This document shows, one piece after another, positions 33,601-42,845 of a DNA stretch of 64,000 nt. This stretch comes from Codonopsis lanceolata (lineage: Eukaryota; Streptophyta; Magnoliopsida; Asterales; Campanulaceae): positions 63,095,596-63,159,595 of the forward strand of contig CM028382.1 in assembly GCA_013146195.2 (NCBI GenBank), in the 5' to 3' direction. The translations under genes and the position numbers were made by a program. The notes below the pieces were generated by a model, which worked only from the letters and a program-made list of their open reading frames with translations, was not told where the DNA came from and did not search any database. Position 1 is the stretch's first letter. Each line of letters opens with the position of its first letter.

Positions 33601-34789
33601 AATACCCCCAAACTTGAACTTTGCTCGTCCACGAGTAAACAAATAAACTTATAAGTATAAAAGCATATAAATACAAAAATTAAAATCTTTTTGTGAGGGT
33701 GACACTGTTTACACTCCTCTATAAACCCACAAACTCAAGGAGACTCTTTCGAGTGACTCGACTATGTAGATAAATACAAAAACTGATAAATACAAAAGCA
33801 AATAAAATTACACATAAAATATAAAATCTTTTTGGCTTCATCTCAAGTTATAGGTGTATGGCATGCAAGTAATCTCAGTTTGGTGCTCACCACATATATG
33901 CAGGCTTAGTCATATAAAACCAACTGGTCTTTTCTTAAAACTGCTACTACTTTTAATTCTCCGTGTGTGTGTGATCACCAGTCTTAAAGAATATCTTAAC
34001 TAAAACAGTTTTATTGAGCTAAACACCACATTCATATGAAAATCAAAGTTTAATAGAAAATCATGCATTAAGAAGTATGAGATCTACCATCTAAACCTGG
34101 TCAGTTACAGACAGGAAGGTCCCAAGGATTTAAAAGACTTATACATCAATCCCATGCACTTCTATGTATGTCATACAATGCTCTCCTATCCCAATGACTT
34201 GTAATAGCTAAGATTATGCTAACACAGTGAGCTTTTTAGGGTAAATAATAATGAATAAGAAGTGTGTGATCAATTTCATGTTACTCACTTGATAATAAAA
34301 ACAACATAAGCATTGGCAAGAAGATCATTAGGTCTTTATAAGCTTGTAATGTAAGGCCAAGGTGTTGGGGGATATGAAGGAAAGGAATTAGAATTCAAAG
34401 TGAGAGAGCAAGACTACCCTTTATCCCTCATACTTCCAAGCAAAATGAAGTTTTCTTTATTTAGGCTAGGACCTACAAGACTACAAGTGGAGGGGTGCTT
34501 TCTGTAACTTTTTAAGTTTTCTTCTTTCCCCCCCCCCCAAACTTGTTTTGGGCAATGAATTCTTCTAAAAATATCACATCATTCCAATCAGCAGAATTTT
34601 TCTAACATATTTTCTCTTGAAAGCTATGCTTCCATTTGAATCTTTGTTTACACTCTTCTTCTTCCGTTTCATTTTTCGTCGACACATGATTTTTATTTTT
34701 TATTTTTTATTTTTTATTTTTTATTTTTTATTTTTTATTTTTTATTTTTTATTTTTTATTTTTATTTTTATTTTTTATTTTTATTTTTA

Positions 34790-34820
<31 letters not shown>

Positions 34821-34864
34821 ATTTTTATTTTTTATTTTTTATTTTTTTTTATTTTTTATTTTTA

Positions 34865-34896
<32 letters not shown>

Positions 34897-36249
34897 ATTT
34901 TTTATTTTTTATTTTTTATTTTTTATTTTTTCGACGACGGAAAAAAAGAAGCCTTCCGAAAAATAGCCTAACTGAAAAGAAGTGGTCCTCCTAGAATCAA
35001 TTTCCCACCCACATCCTACTCTCTCAAAGGGTAGGCTAAAAGTGTAGAGGCTTTTAGGGTTAAGTTAATGTGGGTAATAGAAACGATGGCGAATGAGGGT
35101 TTCAATAGTGTGCTTAGCACACTCCATTCTTTATAATAAAGCTCAAAGGGGACACTAGGGATATATTTAGTATAGGTCAGGGAATATTTAGGCTCTAACG
35201 ATCCAAAGATGGCCTAAGTCATTTCTTAATGCCAAATGCTCACATAGTATTTAAAGCAAGTAAAACAACACAAAATGTCATATCAACTATGGGAATTGAG
35301 GTTGAGTGTTTAGCATCACTGGATTTCACATAAACATTCGCTAAGACAGATGGTAGGGACAATTGAGACTAACATGCAGACACGGTTCGAAAGTGTGCTT
35401 GAGATATATAAATGAGAAAAATACAAGGGATCTAACTAACATGCAATTGACCCTAAGTTACAATTTAATGCAACAATTATGTTCGAATGGCTATGCATCA
35501 TATTCTTATGCATATCTTGTTGAAGTGAAATAGGTGTTATAAACTTTATAAAACTATTCTAATCAATCCATAATTATGACTGGTGTGAGTGCATGAAGAA
35601 TTTGGAGAAAAGTAAAAGTTTCGCAAAATTAAGCAAATTCCAGGGGGATCTACAGACTAACTATGCAGTTCATTGCACTAATCTCCTCATTGACTACGAC
35701 TAGCACTACCACACTTAAACTCGAGGATGAATATTTTGAATTAACTATTTATTTCTTTATATATATATATATATTTTAAGATGATGATGGGAGATGATGA
35801 ACACAAATGATGACACAAATGACCCTAAAAGTCCTTCCTATTACCCTAAAAGTCCTTCCTATTATAGTATTCTGGTCATGCCAACAACTCCGAAAATTAG
35901 ACAAAATAAAAACAGGAAAAATAGGGTGAAGAGTTAAATGGTCATCGAGAAAAGAAATTTTCTTTCACCCTAACGACATAGACTAACTCCATTCCTCGTT
36001 AGGCTAGGACCTGCTAAGACTAAAAGTTTTAAATCCCCCCCCCCAAACTTAAGTTCTATTTTGTCCTCAAAATAGAGGAACATATGAGAGGATTGATGGG
36101 GTAGGACAAATATCAAAAGGAGATAGCGGGTCCACCTAACGAAAGAGGATGGAACTTGGGCCTCGACTCACGGTGAGTCGGGCGGAAATAACGAACGAGG
36201 ACGAAACTCGGGGATCGTGCCAGGAGGGAATCCATACAGATTGGACAGA
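33601..36249. other. Non-coding region between env-like ORF and 3' LTR
   Basis: Contains the true polypurine tract next to LTR E (CAAGTTTGGGGGTATT on the minus strand, 33,616-33,601) and two C-run copies at 34,528-34,545 and 36,035-36,050. Each C-run copy is preceded by GGCTAGGACCT and followed by AAACTT. A (TA)n run lies at 35,760-35,775. No gene was recognised. A palindrome CGACTCACGGTGAGTCG lies near 36,164-36,180. Confidence 0.6.
34687..34931. repeat. (ATTTTT/ATTTTTT)n low-complexity tract, 245 bp
   Basis: Pure A/T hexamer-heptamer array. Flanked by partly inverted sequences: CTTCTTCCGTTTCATTTTTC with GTCGAC at the left and TCGACGACGGAAAAAAAGAAG-like sequence at the right. The ORF reading through it as poly-Phe/Ile is meaningless. 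Confidence 0.9.
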
Positions 36250-37254
36250 TTACGTCCCACGGTGTTGGCCCAACCGAAAAATTCGATGGTCGGCACGCAT
36301 TTGGGCCAACTGCTGACCCATCATGTCATTTTGGAGGACAACTTCCTCCAATCTGTTGGAGATCTCCACGAGTGGGTCCTCTTCCTCTTCGGGTTCCTCC
36401 TTTTGAGGAACCCTCACTCTCGGCTGCTGGTGATGTTCAAACAAAATGGCCCTAGTAATGGACCCGACCTTGACCTCTCGCGTGTTTGGGACATTCTCAC
36501 GCCTGCCCCCCCTACACAAATCGGTAATCAAATGCGGGAACGCGAACCCCGCATTCGTCCTACCTCTAATAAGGGTCTTGATTTGGCCGTTGATCAAACG
36601 GCCAACATCAATGGACCCACCAGTCATAATGGTGTAGGTCAAGACAGCCCTCTCCCAATTCACCGTGTTTTGGTGACTTGAGGGCATGAGACGTCTGCAC
36701 ACAAATTTATACACGGGCTTGGCCGTGTCTTGGAGGAAAGACTCTCTCATGGTGCGTGGTCCATATGGTGGGTTACGGCTATAGGACCATTCCACACCAG
36801 GGAGAGCAATGGCAGCATTGACTACCTCGACAGGGATACGGGGGTGGAGGTGTATGCTATAGTTATCGGCACCAACCGCAAAGTTGGAGGTGCCGAAATA
36901 GGTGTTAATGCTTTGGGCCGAAAAATCAACTACGGTATTCCTAACATTAACAGTGTCTAGCACACCGCCATCCATGCCAATGTTGCCATTGGCGTAGAAT
37001 TCTCGGACAATAGGGACTACGGCATCCCTTGGCGGAGAATCTAACAAAAGCCCCCACCTACGAGCCATCAGATTGGGACGAATACCAAAGTCTTCAGCCT
37101 TGAATCCCCTTTCGGGCACCAAGGACTTGGAGAGCTTGTTCGTGTACCTTTCTGATGCCTCGTAGGACACAAAGCGAGAGATGTCAAAATTATGTTCTTC
37201 CTCCTGAGCGGGGCCGGAGGATGAAGAGCCGGAATTTCTACGCCTACGGAACAT
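36250..37254 (-). CDS. Athila env-like ORF, putative plant transposon protein domain, 334 aa
   Basis: Intact ORF with no stop or frameshift. The N-terminus is basic and Ser-rich (MFRRRRNSGSSSSGP). The middle matches the 'putative plant transposon protein' family found after pol in Athila-type elements: SLVPERGFKAEDFGIRPNLM, VPIVREFYANGNI, SINTYFGTSNF and WERAVLTYTIMTGGSIDVGR. A trimming-sensitive C-terminal part is acidic then coiled-coil-like (KEEPEEEEDPLVEISNRLEE). No signal peptide or clear membrane segment is seen, so an envelope role is not supported; its function is unknown. It lies upstream of the polypurine tract and 3' LTR, in the expected env position, but without gag-pol next to it. 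A TATA box lies 470 bp upstream. Intactness amid wrecked neighbours is unusual. The start is the first Met in the frame after stops. Confidence 0.75.
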   Translation of the reverse strand: MFRRRRNSGSSSSGPAQEEEHNFDISRFVSYEASERYTNKLSKSLVPERGFKAEDFGIRPNLMARRWGLLLDSPPRDAVVPIVREFYANGNIGMDGGVLDTVNVRNTVVDFSAQSINTYFGTSNFAVGADNYSIHLHPRIPVEVVNAAIALPGVEWSYSRNPPYGPRTMRESFLQDTAKPVYKFVCRRLMPSSHQNTVNWERAVLTYTIMTGGSIDVGRLINGQIKTLIRGRTNAGFAFPHLITDLCRGGRRENVPNTREVKVGSITRAILFEHHQQPRVRVPQKEEPEEEEDPLVEISNRLEEVVLQNDMMGQQLAQMRADHRIFRLGQHRGT

Positions 37255-37753
37255 TTTTTGTTTGATATTTATAAAAAAAAAATTTAAAAACTAAAAAGTT
37301 TAACAATTAAAATTGTTTTAAAATTTTAAAATTAAAATTTATTCTAAAGCATGCAAAATTTTATCTACGTTAAAAGCTATCTAACACCCTAGCATGCAAA
37401 TATTTTACGTATGAAATTAAAGAGGGTGTTAGTGTTACTTGATTGCAGCCTGAATAGAGCGATTGCAGCCGGAGTGGAGCTTGGTCTTCGTCGGCAACAA
37501 TGAAAGTTTCCTCTTTCTTCTCCTTCAAAAGCTTCAACTTGATGGAGTGTAATGGTGGAAGGATGGATGAGGGAGGTGAAGAGTTTTGAAGAGGGAGGAG
37601 AGATCTTGAGGTTGGTCTTAGGGAATTGAAGCGATCTGCTTGGAATTTGGGGGAGGCTGCTGCTGCTGCTGGATGAAGAGAGGAAAGAGTTATGTATGTT
37701 TTTCTGAAGAAAACCCGGCACTGAATATATATAGGGACCTTGCGGTTGCAAGG
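37255..37753 (-). promoter_or_regulatory. Candidate promoter and leader of the env-like ORF
   Basis: On the minus strand the palindrome CCTTGCAACCGCAAGG (37,753-37,738) is followed by CCCTATATATATTC (TATA at 37,733-37,725), then a CT-rich leader with a CAG repeat (about 37,678-37,662) and an AT-rich stretch before the ATG at 37,254. The palindrome-TATA arrangement is also that of the LTR promoters C, D and E. It may be a copied LTR promoter or the remains of a 5' LTR cut by element D. The 120-codon Ser/Pro ORF at 37,751-37,389 is probably untranslated leader. Confidence 0.45.
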
Positions 37754-39042
37754 TGATCGATGTATTTTATACGTCGATTTTATATACTTCTATGACTTAA
37801 ATTATGCTATTTCACGAGTCTTTTGAGTACTAATATATATTTTCGGTGAGTTTTGTAAGTTTCAGGATTATTGTGAAAATACGCGAAACTCCAGGGTTTT
37901 AAGTGCAAATTACAAGAAAGGGCAAAAGAGAAAAATTGAAGAAAAACAAAGACTGCACAATCTGGACACCTTCCGGACGCAAGGTAGGCAGTATAGGCTC
38001 CCGAAGTCAGCAATCAAAGAGTCAAAAACCACACACACTTGAGACCTTGCGGACGCAAGAGGTATCCGGCACTGCGCCGCAAGGTAGGCGGAATGCGACC
38101 TTTTCGGATTTTCACACGGTCATTCGATCCATTCACAACTCCCGAGTATATATAGAAGTCAGTGCCGAGCCTAAGCGAAGGAGGGCGGTGGAAGCTCTCT
38201 TTACATAGATTTTAGGTAGTTTTAGATTGTATAACATAGTTAGGTTTTGTAATTTCAAGTATTGAAGATCAAATCATGTCTCCATCATCTTCATGTTTGT
38301 TCATCGTCTATGATGAACTAAATCATCCCTAATCTAGGAGGTGGGAGGTAACTTGTATCGAATTTATGTTTTGATTCATATATATATATATATGTCTATT
38401 CAATGCTTGTTGATTGTGTTGTTTATCAATCCCTATATTATTTTGCTTTGAACAAATGAATGTAATCGCAAATAATAAAGGCTTAGAGGTGCGGATAATT
38501 GCATGACCGAGTGCATATGTCGTACACTGGCTCACCAACACAATAAATTGGACCTATCGAAGCGAGAGTGATAAGTTAGGACCAGGTTCTTACATGATCT
38601 AGGTGACAGATAGATCATAAATCTAGGTGACAGCTAGATTGATAGTTCCTGTGCTTAGGATATGGAATGGGTGAATTTTGCGGGGATGGAGGCTGAACCA
38701 ATTGTTCAACAGACTATATCTATTTTTAGTGAACGAACCCAAGACATTGAATGACATTATTATGAATTGAACATAAAGGAGATATAAGTGAAACCCAGAA
38801 TCCTAGATTTCCACTCACCATAAGATCTTCATATCATTATTCTTGTCTAATTAGTTAAACATCTATAACTAGTAATTTAGAGTAGAATTAAACATAAAAA
38901 CCCCCCTTAGGTTAATAATTTGCTATCTATAATCGCACTGTTCGTGATCACTTGTCTCTGTGGGTTCGACCCTTGCTTCCGAGTCTATTCTATAATAGTC
39001 TTGTACACTTGCAAGGAAATAGATAAATAAAACAATCGATCA
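37754..39042 (+). repeat. Element D 5' LTR, 1.29 kb
   Basis: Perfect inverted ends TGATCGAT and ATCGATCA. Palindromic CTTGCGGACGCAAG-type words lie at about 37,965-38,095, upstream of the TATA box. It matches LTR E in inverse orientation across its whole length, including the AGCTCTCTTT...TAGATTGTATAAC segment. Confidence 0.9.
38147..38154 (+). promoter_or_regulatory. Element D LTR TATA box
   Basis: CCCGAGTATATATAGAAG, about 395 bp into the LTR and after the palindromes. The same box is in LTR E. Confidence 0.65.
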
Positions 39043-39048
39043 AGTTTT

Positions 39049-39066
39049 TGGCGCCGTTGCCGGGGA
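39049..39066 (+). other. Element D primer-binding site (tRNA-Asp type)
   Basis: TGGCGCCGTTGCCGGGGA, seven bases after the LTR end, the standard primer site of Athila and Tat elements. Confidence 0.9.
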
Positions 39067-39227
39067 CAAGCTAGTTCACGTAGTTAGTTTGTAGGTAGTG
39101 TAGTTTTTAATTTAATTTAGTTTTTAGTTTAATTTTCTGTTTTTATAAAAAAAATAAAAATACAAAAAGATTTTATTTTATTTTATTTTTATAGTTATTT
39201 GTTTTTAAATTGCTTTAATTTATTTGC

Positions 39228-40584
39228 ATGCAAGGTCGTAGATCTTTAAATCCTGAATTGGTAGACTTAGATCAAGATATAAATATTGTTAAAAGATACC
39301 AAAGATATTTTGAAAATCTAGCTTTCGAGCCTGATAATCAAGACCAACTGAATCAAGAGGATCCTCTGGTTGATCCTACAATGGAAGATAATAACAATAT
39401 TCGTAATCCTGAAAACCTAGTTGACCCAGTCAATAGGAATCAAAGACAAGAAGAGCCTGCAAGAAGAAATATGGAAGTAGTAGTAAATCAAAGAACTATT
39501 AATGATTTCAGTAGACCTTCATTAAATGTGGTGACATCATGTCTAGTCTTGCCAGATGCTGTTAGGAATTTTGAGCTAAAAGGACATTATTTTAATGCCA
39601 TACCATCTTTTCATGGGATGCCCCATGAAGATCCTGTCAGTTTCTTAAGAGAATATGAATACATGATGAGTACTTTTCCTTTAGGAGGGTTGACTGAAGA
39701 TCAAATTAAAATGAAATATTTTCCCAGTGCATTAAAAGAATTGGCAAAGAGATGGTTTATGAACCTAACACCAAACAGTGTTTTTTACTTGGGCACAATT
39801 ATATGATTTGTTTATGAGCAAATTTTACAAACATGCATCTCTTACAGAGTATAGAAAACAAATCATGTCATTCCAAAATGAACCAGGTGAAACATTCCAT
39901 GAGTCATGGGATAGATTTAAAAATCTGCTTATTATGTGTCCTCATCATAATTTGGCTCAACATGTGTTAGTGCTTCAATTTTATCATGGTCTTTCGCCAG
40001 GTTTACAAACTATGGTTGATAGTGCAGCTGGTGGTTCTATTAATAGAATGACACCAGAAGCACTAGAAGAATTATTTGAGATGCTAAGTATTAATTCCCA
40101 ACAGAAAAGTGCTAGAGGTAAAAATAGGAGCCTATATCAATTGCAAGATAATTCAAATACACAAGCTCAATTTGAAAATTGGCAAATTCAAGAAGCATGT
40201 GCTCTATGTGGATTATATTCTCATGCTACTAATTTTTGTCCGTCAAGTGCTATGTATTCTGAACAGGCTAATGCTATGAATATGTATCCTCAAAGGCCAA
40301 GGAATGATCCCTATTCAAATACATATAATCCTGGTTGGAGGAATCATCCTAACTTTTCTTGGGGAGGAAATAAGCCTTTGCAACCTCAACAATTCCAACC
40401 TCAACCACCACAACCTCCACAAATGCCAAATCAAAATCAGTTGAGAATTGAAGAAGTTCCCAAGCAAGAAGTAGCTAGTAAAGGTCAAGCAACTTTGATG
40501 AAGTACATGCTTGAAGAAATTGAAAATCTGAAGAAACATATTGAAAGTTCTGAAGCAAATAAAAGAGAAGAAGGAAGTTCCTAG
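39228..40584 (+). pseudogene. Element D gag, one frameshift
   Basis: Gag of the same type as in element C. It starts MQGRRSLNPELVDLDQDINI; the capsid region has ALKELAKRWFMNLTPNSVF, then a frameshift at a T run (about 39,780-39,786), then TWAQLYDLFMSKFYKHASLT and RFKNLLIMCPHHNLAQ. The zinc knuckle CALCGLYSHATNFC is intact (C-X2-C-X4-H-X4-C, about 40,198-40,240). A Pro/Gln stretch and a coiled-coil tail follow. The frame ends at TAG 40,582-40,584, but coding sequence with SSEQAKSITVL continues in the same frame, so this TAG looks like a mutated CAG inside a gag-pol polyprotein. Confidence 0.85.
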
Positions 40585-41354
40585 TCAAGCGAGCAAGCTA
40601 AGTCAATCACCGTCCTTGAAGTGGTAAGGTGATAGGTGAAGAATGTAATTGATCCCGATCCTTCTTCTAATATGCATGCTACTGATAGAAAATTCGAAAA
40701 AGTAATAGAGAAAGAAATTGAAAAAGATAGTGATAGTGATAAAGTGATTAATGATTTAAGTAATCAAGAGGTAGAAAAAGAAAAAGAAGTAGAAGTAGAG
40801 TTAGAGGTTCCAAATAAGGAACAAGAAAAGGAAAAAGAAATTCATAAAGATAATACAGTTGAAGAAGATAAAGATTTAGATCAAGAAGAAGAGGAACCTA
40901 TGTGGCTCCGCCCACCTATGCTCCAATTCGTTCAAAGACTTATGAAAAACCGAATGGACAAACAATTCACGGAAATTTATAATATGTTATCCAAAGTAAA
41001 TGTTAATTTACCTTTGCTTAATGTTATTAAAAATATTTCAACTTATGCAAAGTTTTTCAAAGATCTTCACTCTAAGAAACACAAGTTTGAAAACAACGAA
41101 AAGATTGTTGTTTAGAAAGCGTCAGTTCTTTTACAACCCGAATTACCACCTAAGTTGAAAGACCAACTAGCTTTAATATCCAAGTCTCCTTGGGAGGCTC
41201 TAAAAAGATGAAAGCAATGCTAGATTTAGGAGCAAGTATTAACTTGATGCCTTTTCGCGTCTATAAACAATTAGGTTTGGAGAACTAAAACCCGGTAATA
41301 TGCAATTAGCTGATCGCTCAGTTAAATATCCTTTGGGTATAGTGGAGAGAATAA
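40585..41354 (+). pseudogene. Element D gag-pol linker and protease start
   Basis: After two nearby stops the frame from 40,636 to 41,115 is open. It encodes a Glu/Lys/Asp-rich linker (KEIEKDSDSDKVINDLSNQE; EVEVELEVPNKEQEKEKEIH) and the conserved PMWLRPPMLQFVQRLMKN and FFKDLHSKKHKFE segments that precede Athila protease. The protease active site is seen past a frameshift as MLDLGASINLMPFRVYKQLG (about 41,213-41,273); D-L-G-A-S is the form used by Athila and Tat elements. The gap at 41,355 removes the rest. Confidence 0.75.
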
Positions 41355-41454
41355 NNNNNNNNNNNNNNNNNNNNNNNNNNNNNNNNNNNNNNNNNNNNNN
41401 NNNNNNNNNNNNNNNNNNNNNNNNNNNNNNNNNNNNNNNNNNNNNNNNNNNNNN
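41355..41454. other. Assembly gap, 100 N
   Basis: Exactly 100 Ns, the conventional placeholder for a join of unknown size. Element D stops on the left and host-like exons start on the right, so the true distance may be many kilobases. Confidence 1.
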
Positions 41455-41896
41455 TGGAAACCCGTTTATGTAATTTCCATTTTCTGGGACATGACCGTTA
41501 CTGCTGATAGGATGGTTTCCATCTACAGATGTAGCACGCCCGGGTTGGCTTTTGGAATTGGTAGATCGAATGCTCTGTGGGAAGAGGGTTGAACCAGTTA
41601 GTGGACGAATGCCACCATTTCTTATATCCTGCATAAGAAGAGAGATCTGCTTTAGAGATTGATATGAAGTTCATTTAAATATACAAATACAATGGGGTCT
41701 TATATGAGAAAACGATAACCACCTGGCCAGTGTATTAAGATCAAAACTGTACAAGCTGAAAAATGAGAAAAAGCAAGTGTAGGATACTGTACCATATGTC
41801 TAATAGCCATATTCAGTGAGGCCTTTGTGATATTCCTCCCAAAGCCTGTACCGCTATCTGGTGCTGATGGTTTTGCAGATTTTCTTAGTGACATCT
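41455..41896 (-). CDS. C-terminal exons of a Ser/Pro-rich host protein (FLO11-like/mucin-like plant family)
   Basis: Two minus-strand exons separated by a 164-bp intron. The first is 41,896-41,793, bounded by ...CATGTTTCAG acceptor and a GTACAG donor, and encodes LRKSAKPSAPDSGTGFGRN and ITKASLNMAIRHM. The second starts at 41,628 after ...TTATGCAG, continues in phase 0 with DIRNGGIRPLTGSTLFPQSI and a Ser/Asn/Pro-rich tail, and runs into the gap at 41,455. The GFGR-I-K-SL-MAIRHMDIR core is, from memory, the C-terminal signature of plant Ser/Pro-rich proteins often annotated as FLO11-like or basic proline-rich; some members are linked to microtubules. The long N-terminal exon is not seen. Copia element G begins at 41,919, 22 bp upstream of the first exon, inside the preceding intron. 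Family naming needs a search. Confidence 0.55.
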
Positions 41897-41918
41897 CTGA
41901 AACATGGGAAGTTTTTCG

Positions 41919-42411
41919 TGTAAGAATTTTTATGGACTTATATGTATGTGCATATGATAAATATGTGTATTTGGGCATACAGACGTGTATGCACTGCGGC
42001 TTAACGTATATTTCATATTATCTAAAGTTAATAGGTCTGATTGAAGTGATTTGCTAAGTTAAATGGGCCTAAGTCATCTTTTGATAAGTATGGGGTTTTA
42101 GTTGAAAATGTGTAGAAACCTCATGAGTGCTAATTGTCAACTTATAATGGGCTCGTTGATAATTAAGTCAAACTATTCTTATAAAAAAGGTTATGGTCCC
42201 CAATTGTACGTAGGTTAATAATCTTTTCTCTCTACCGCCCCATTAGCAAGAGAAACACTAAGGATACTACGTTACAAATTGGAATACGCATAACCAAGGG
42301 ACAATCATTCTCATGGATTCAGGTACGATTCCGCATCTAGATTATTGCTTTGGGTAATTCCTATGTGAAGATTAAGATCTACGGGTATTAATATTGCTTT
42401 TAATTCCATCA
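41919..42411 (+). repeat. Element G 5' LTR, 493 bp
   Basis: TGTAAGAATT...ATTCCATCA; aligned by eye to 53,657-54,146 it is about 96-97% identical. A TATA-like CTTATAAAAAAGG lies at 42,177-42,189. Confidence 0.9.
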
Positions 42412-42413
42412 AG

Positions 42414-42425
42414 TGGTATCAGAGC
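42414..42425 (+). other. Element G primer-binding site (tRNA-Met)
   Basis: TGGTATCAGAGC, exact match to the plant initiator tRNA-Met primer, two bases after the LTR. Confidence 0.95.
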
Positions 42426-42845
42426 ACCTTCACGTTATGATTATCTGAAGATTATATGTACATGGAGTTTATGGCATCCGATTTTCTGTACACGTTAGTC
42501 TTTTGGCCGGTTTATAAATTTTGTAGTGGCTTAAAGTTTGTTTTTTTCTCCGCACTGCTCACGCTTTTCCTGCACTGCTTTTTTTTCGCATTAATCGCCA
42601 AAAGGTTATGTTGTTTTTTCGTGCACTGCTCCATTCTTCCATGTTATTCTTCATGGACAATAATTACTTTTGTGACCCAATTTAGTTCATGTATTCATGA
42701 ACAATATATGGATATATGGATTGAATGTGTGTGTGAACGATCTTTCAAATAACTAGAGGGATACACGCACTAATACACGCACCTAAGGTGCGATTTTCTC
42801 TTCTTTCTTCGCTTAGGGTTTTGCCCTATCCCTTTTGCCGGCTCA

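Larger units (their letters stand above)
32284..37753 (-). mobile_element. Athila-like element E/F, 3' half with env-like ORF
   Basis: Read leftward: LTR-like promoter sequence (37,753-37,720), leader, an intact env-like ORF (37,254-36,250), about 2.6 kb of non-coding DNA with internal polypurine-like tracts, the polypurine tract at 33,615-33,603 and the 3' LTR (33,600-32,284). No gag or pol is present. The right end abuts the LTR of element D. The 3' LTR matches LTRs C and D, so all three belong to one family. Confidence 0.7.
37754..41354 (+). mobile_element. Athila-like Ty3/gypsy element D, 5' part up to assembly gap
   Basis: 5' LTR (37,754-39,042), primer site (39,049-39,066), leader, gag (39,228-40,584), Glu/Lys-rich linker and protease start (40,636-41,354). 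The sequence then enters 100 Ns; RT, RNase H, integrase and the 3' LTR are not seen, and after the gap there is host-like DNA. The five bases before the LTR are CAAGG, the candidate target duplication. Confidence 0.85.

Noticed and set aside
34617..34994. 125-aa Phe/Ile/Tyr-rich ORF
   Set aside because: It is a translation of the ATTTTT simple repeat.
36164..36180. CGACTCACGGTGAGTCG palindrome as a regulatory site
   Set aside because: A single dyad downstream of the env-like ORF with no second copy or context supporting function.
36217..36681. 154-aa plus-strand ORF
   Set aside because: It is the antisense shadow of the env-like ORF at 36,250-37,254, which has recognisable motifs.
37389..37751. 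120-aa Ser-rich minus-strand ORF with Ser run
   Set aside because: It overlaps the TATA/leader region before the env-like ORF and the Ser run comes from a CAG/CTG-type repeat; no domain.
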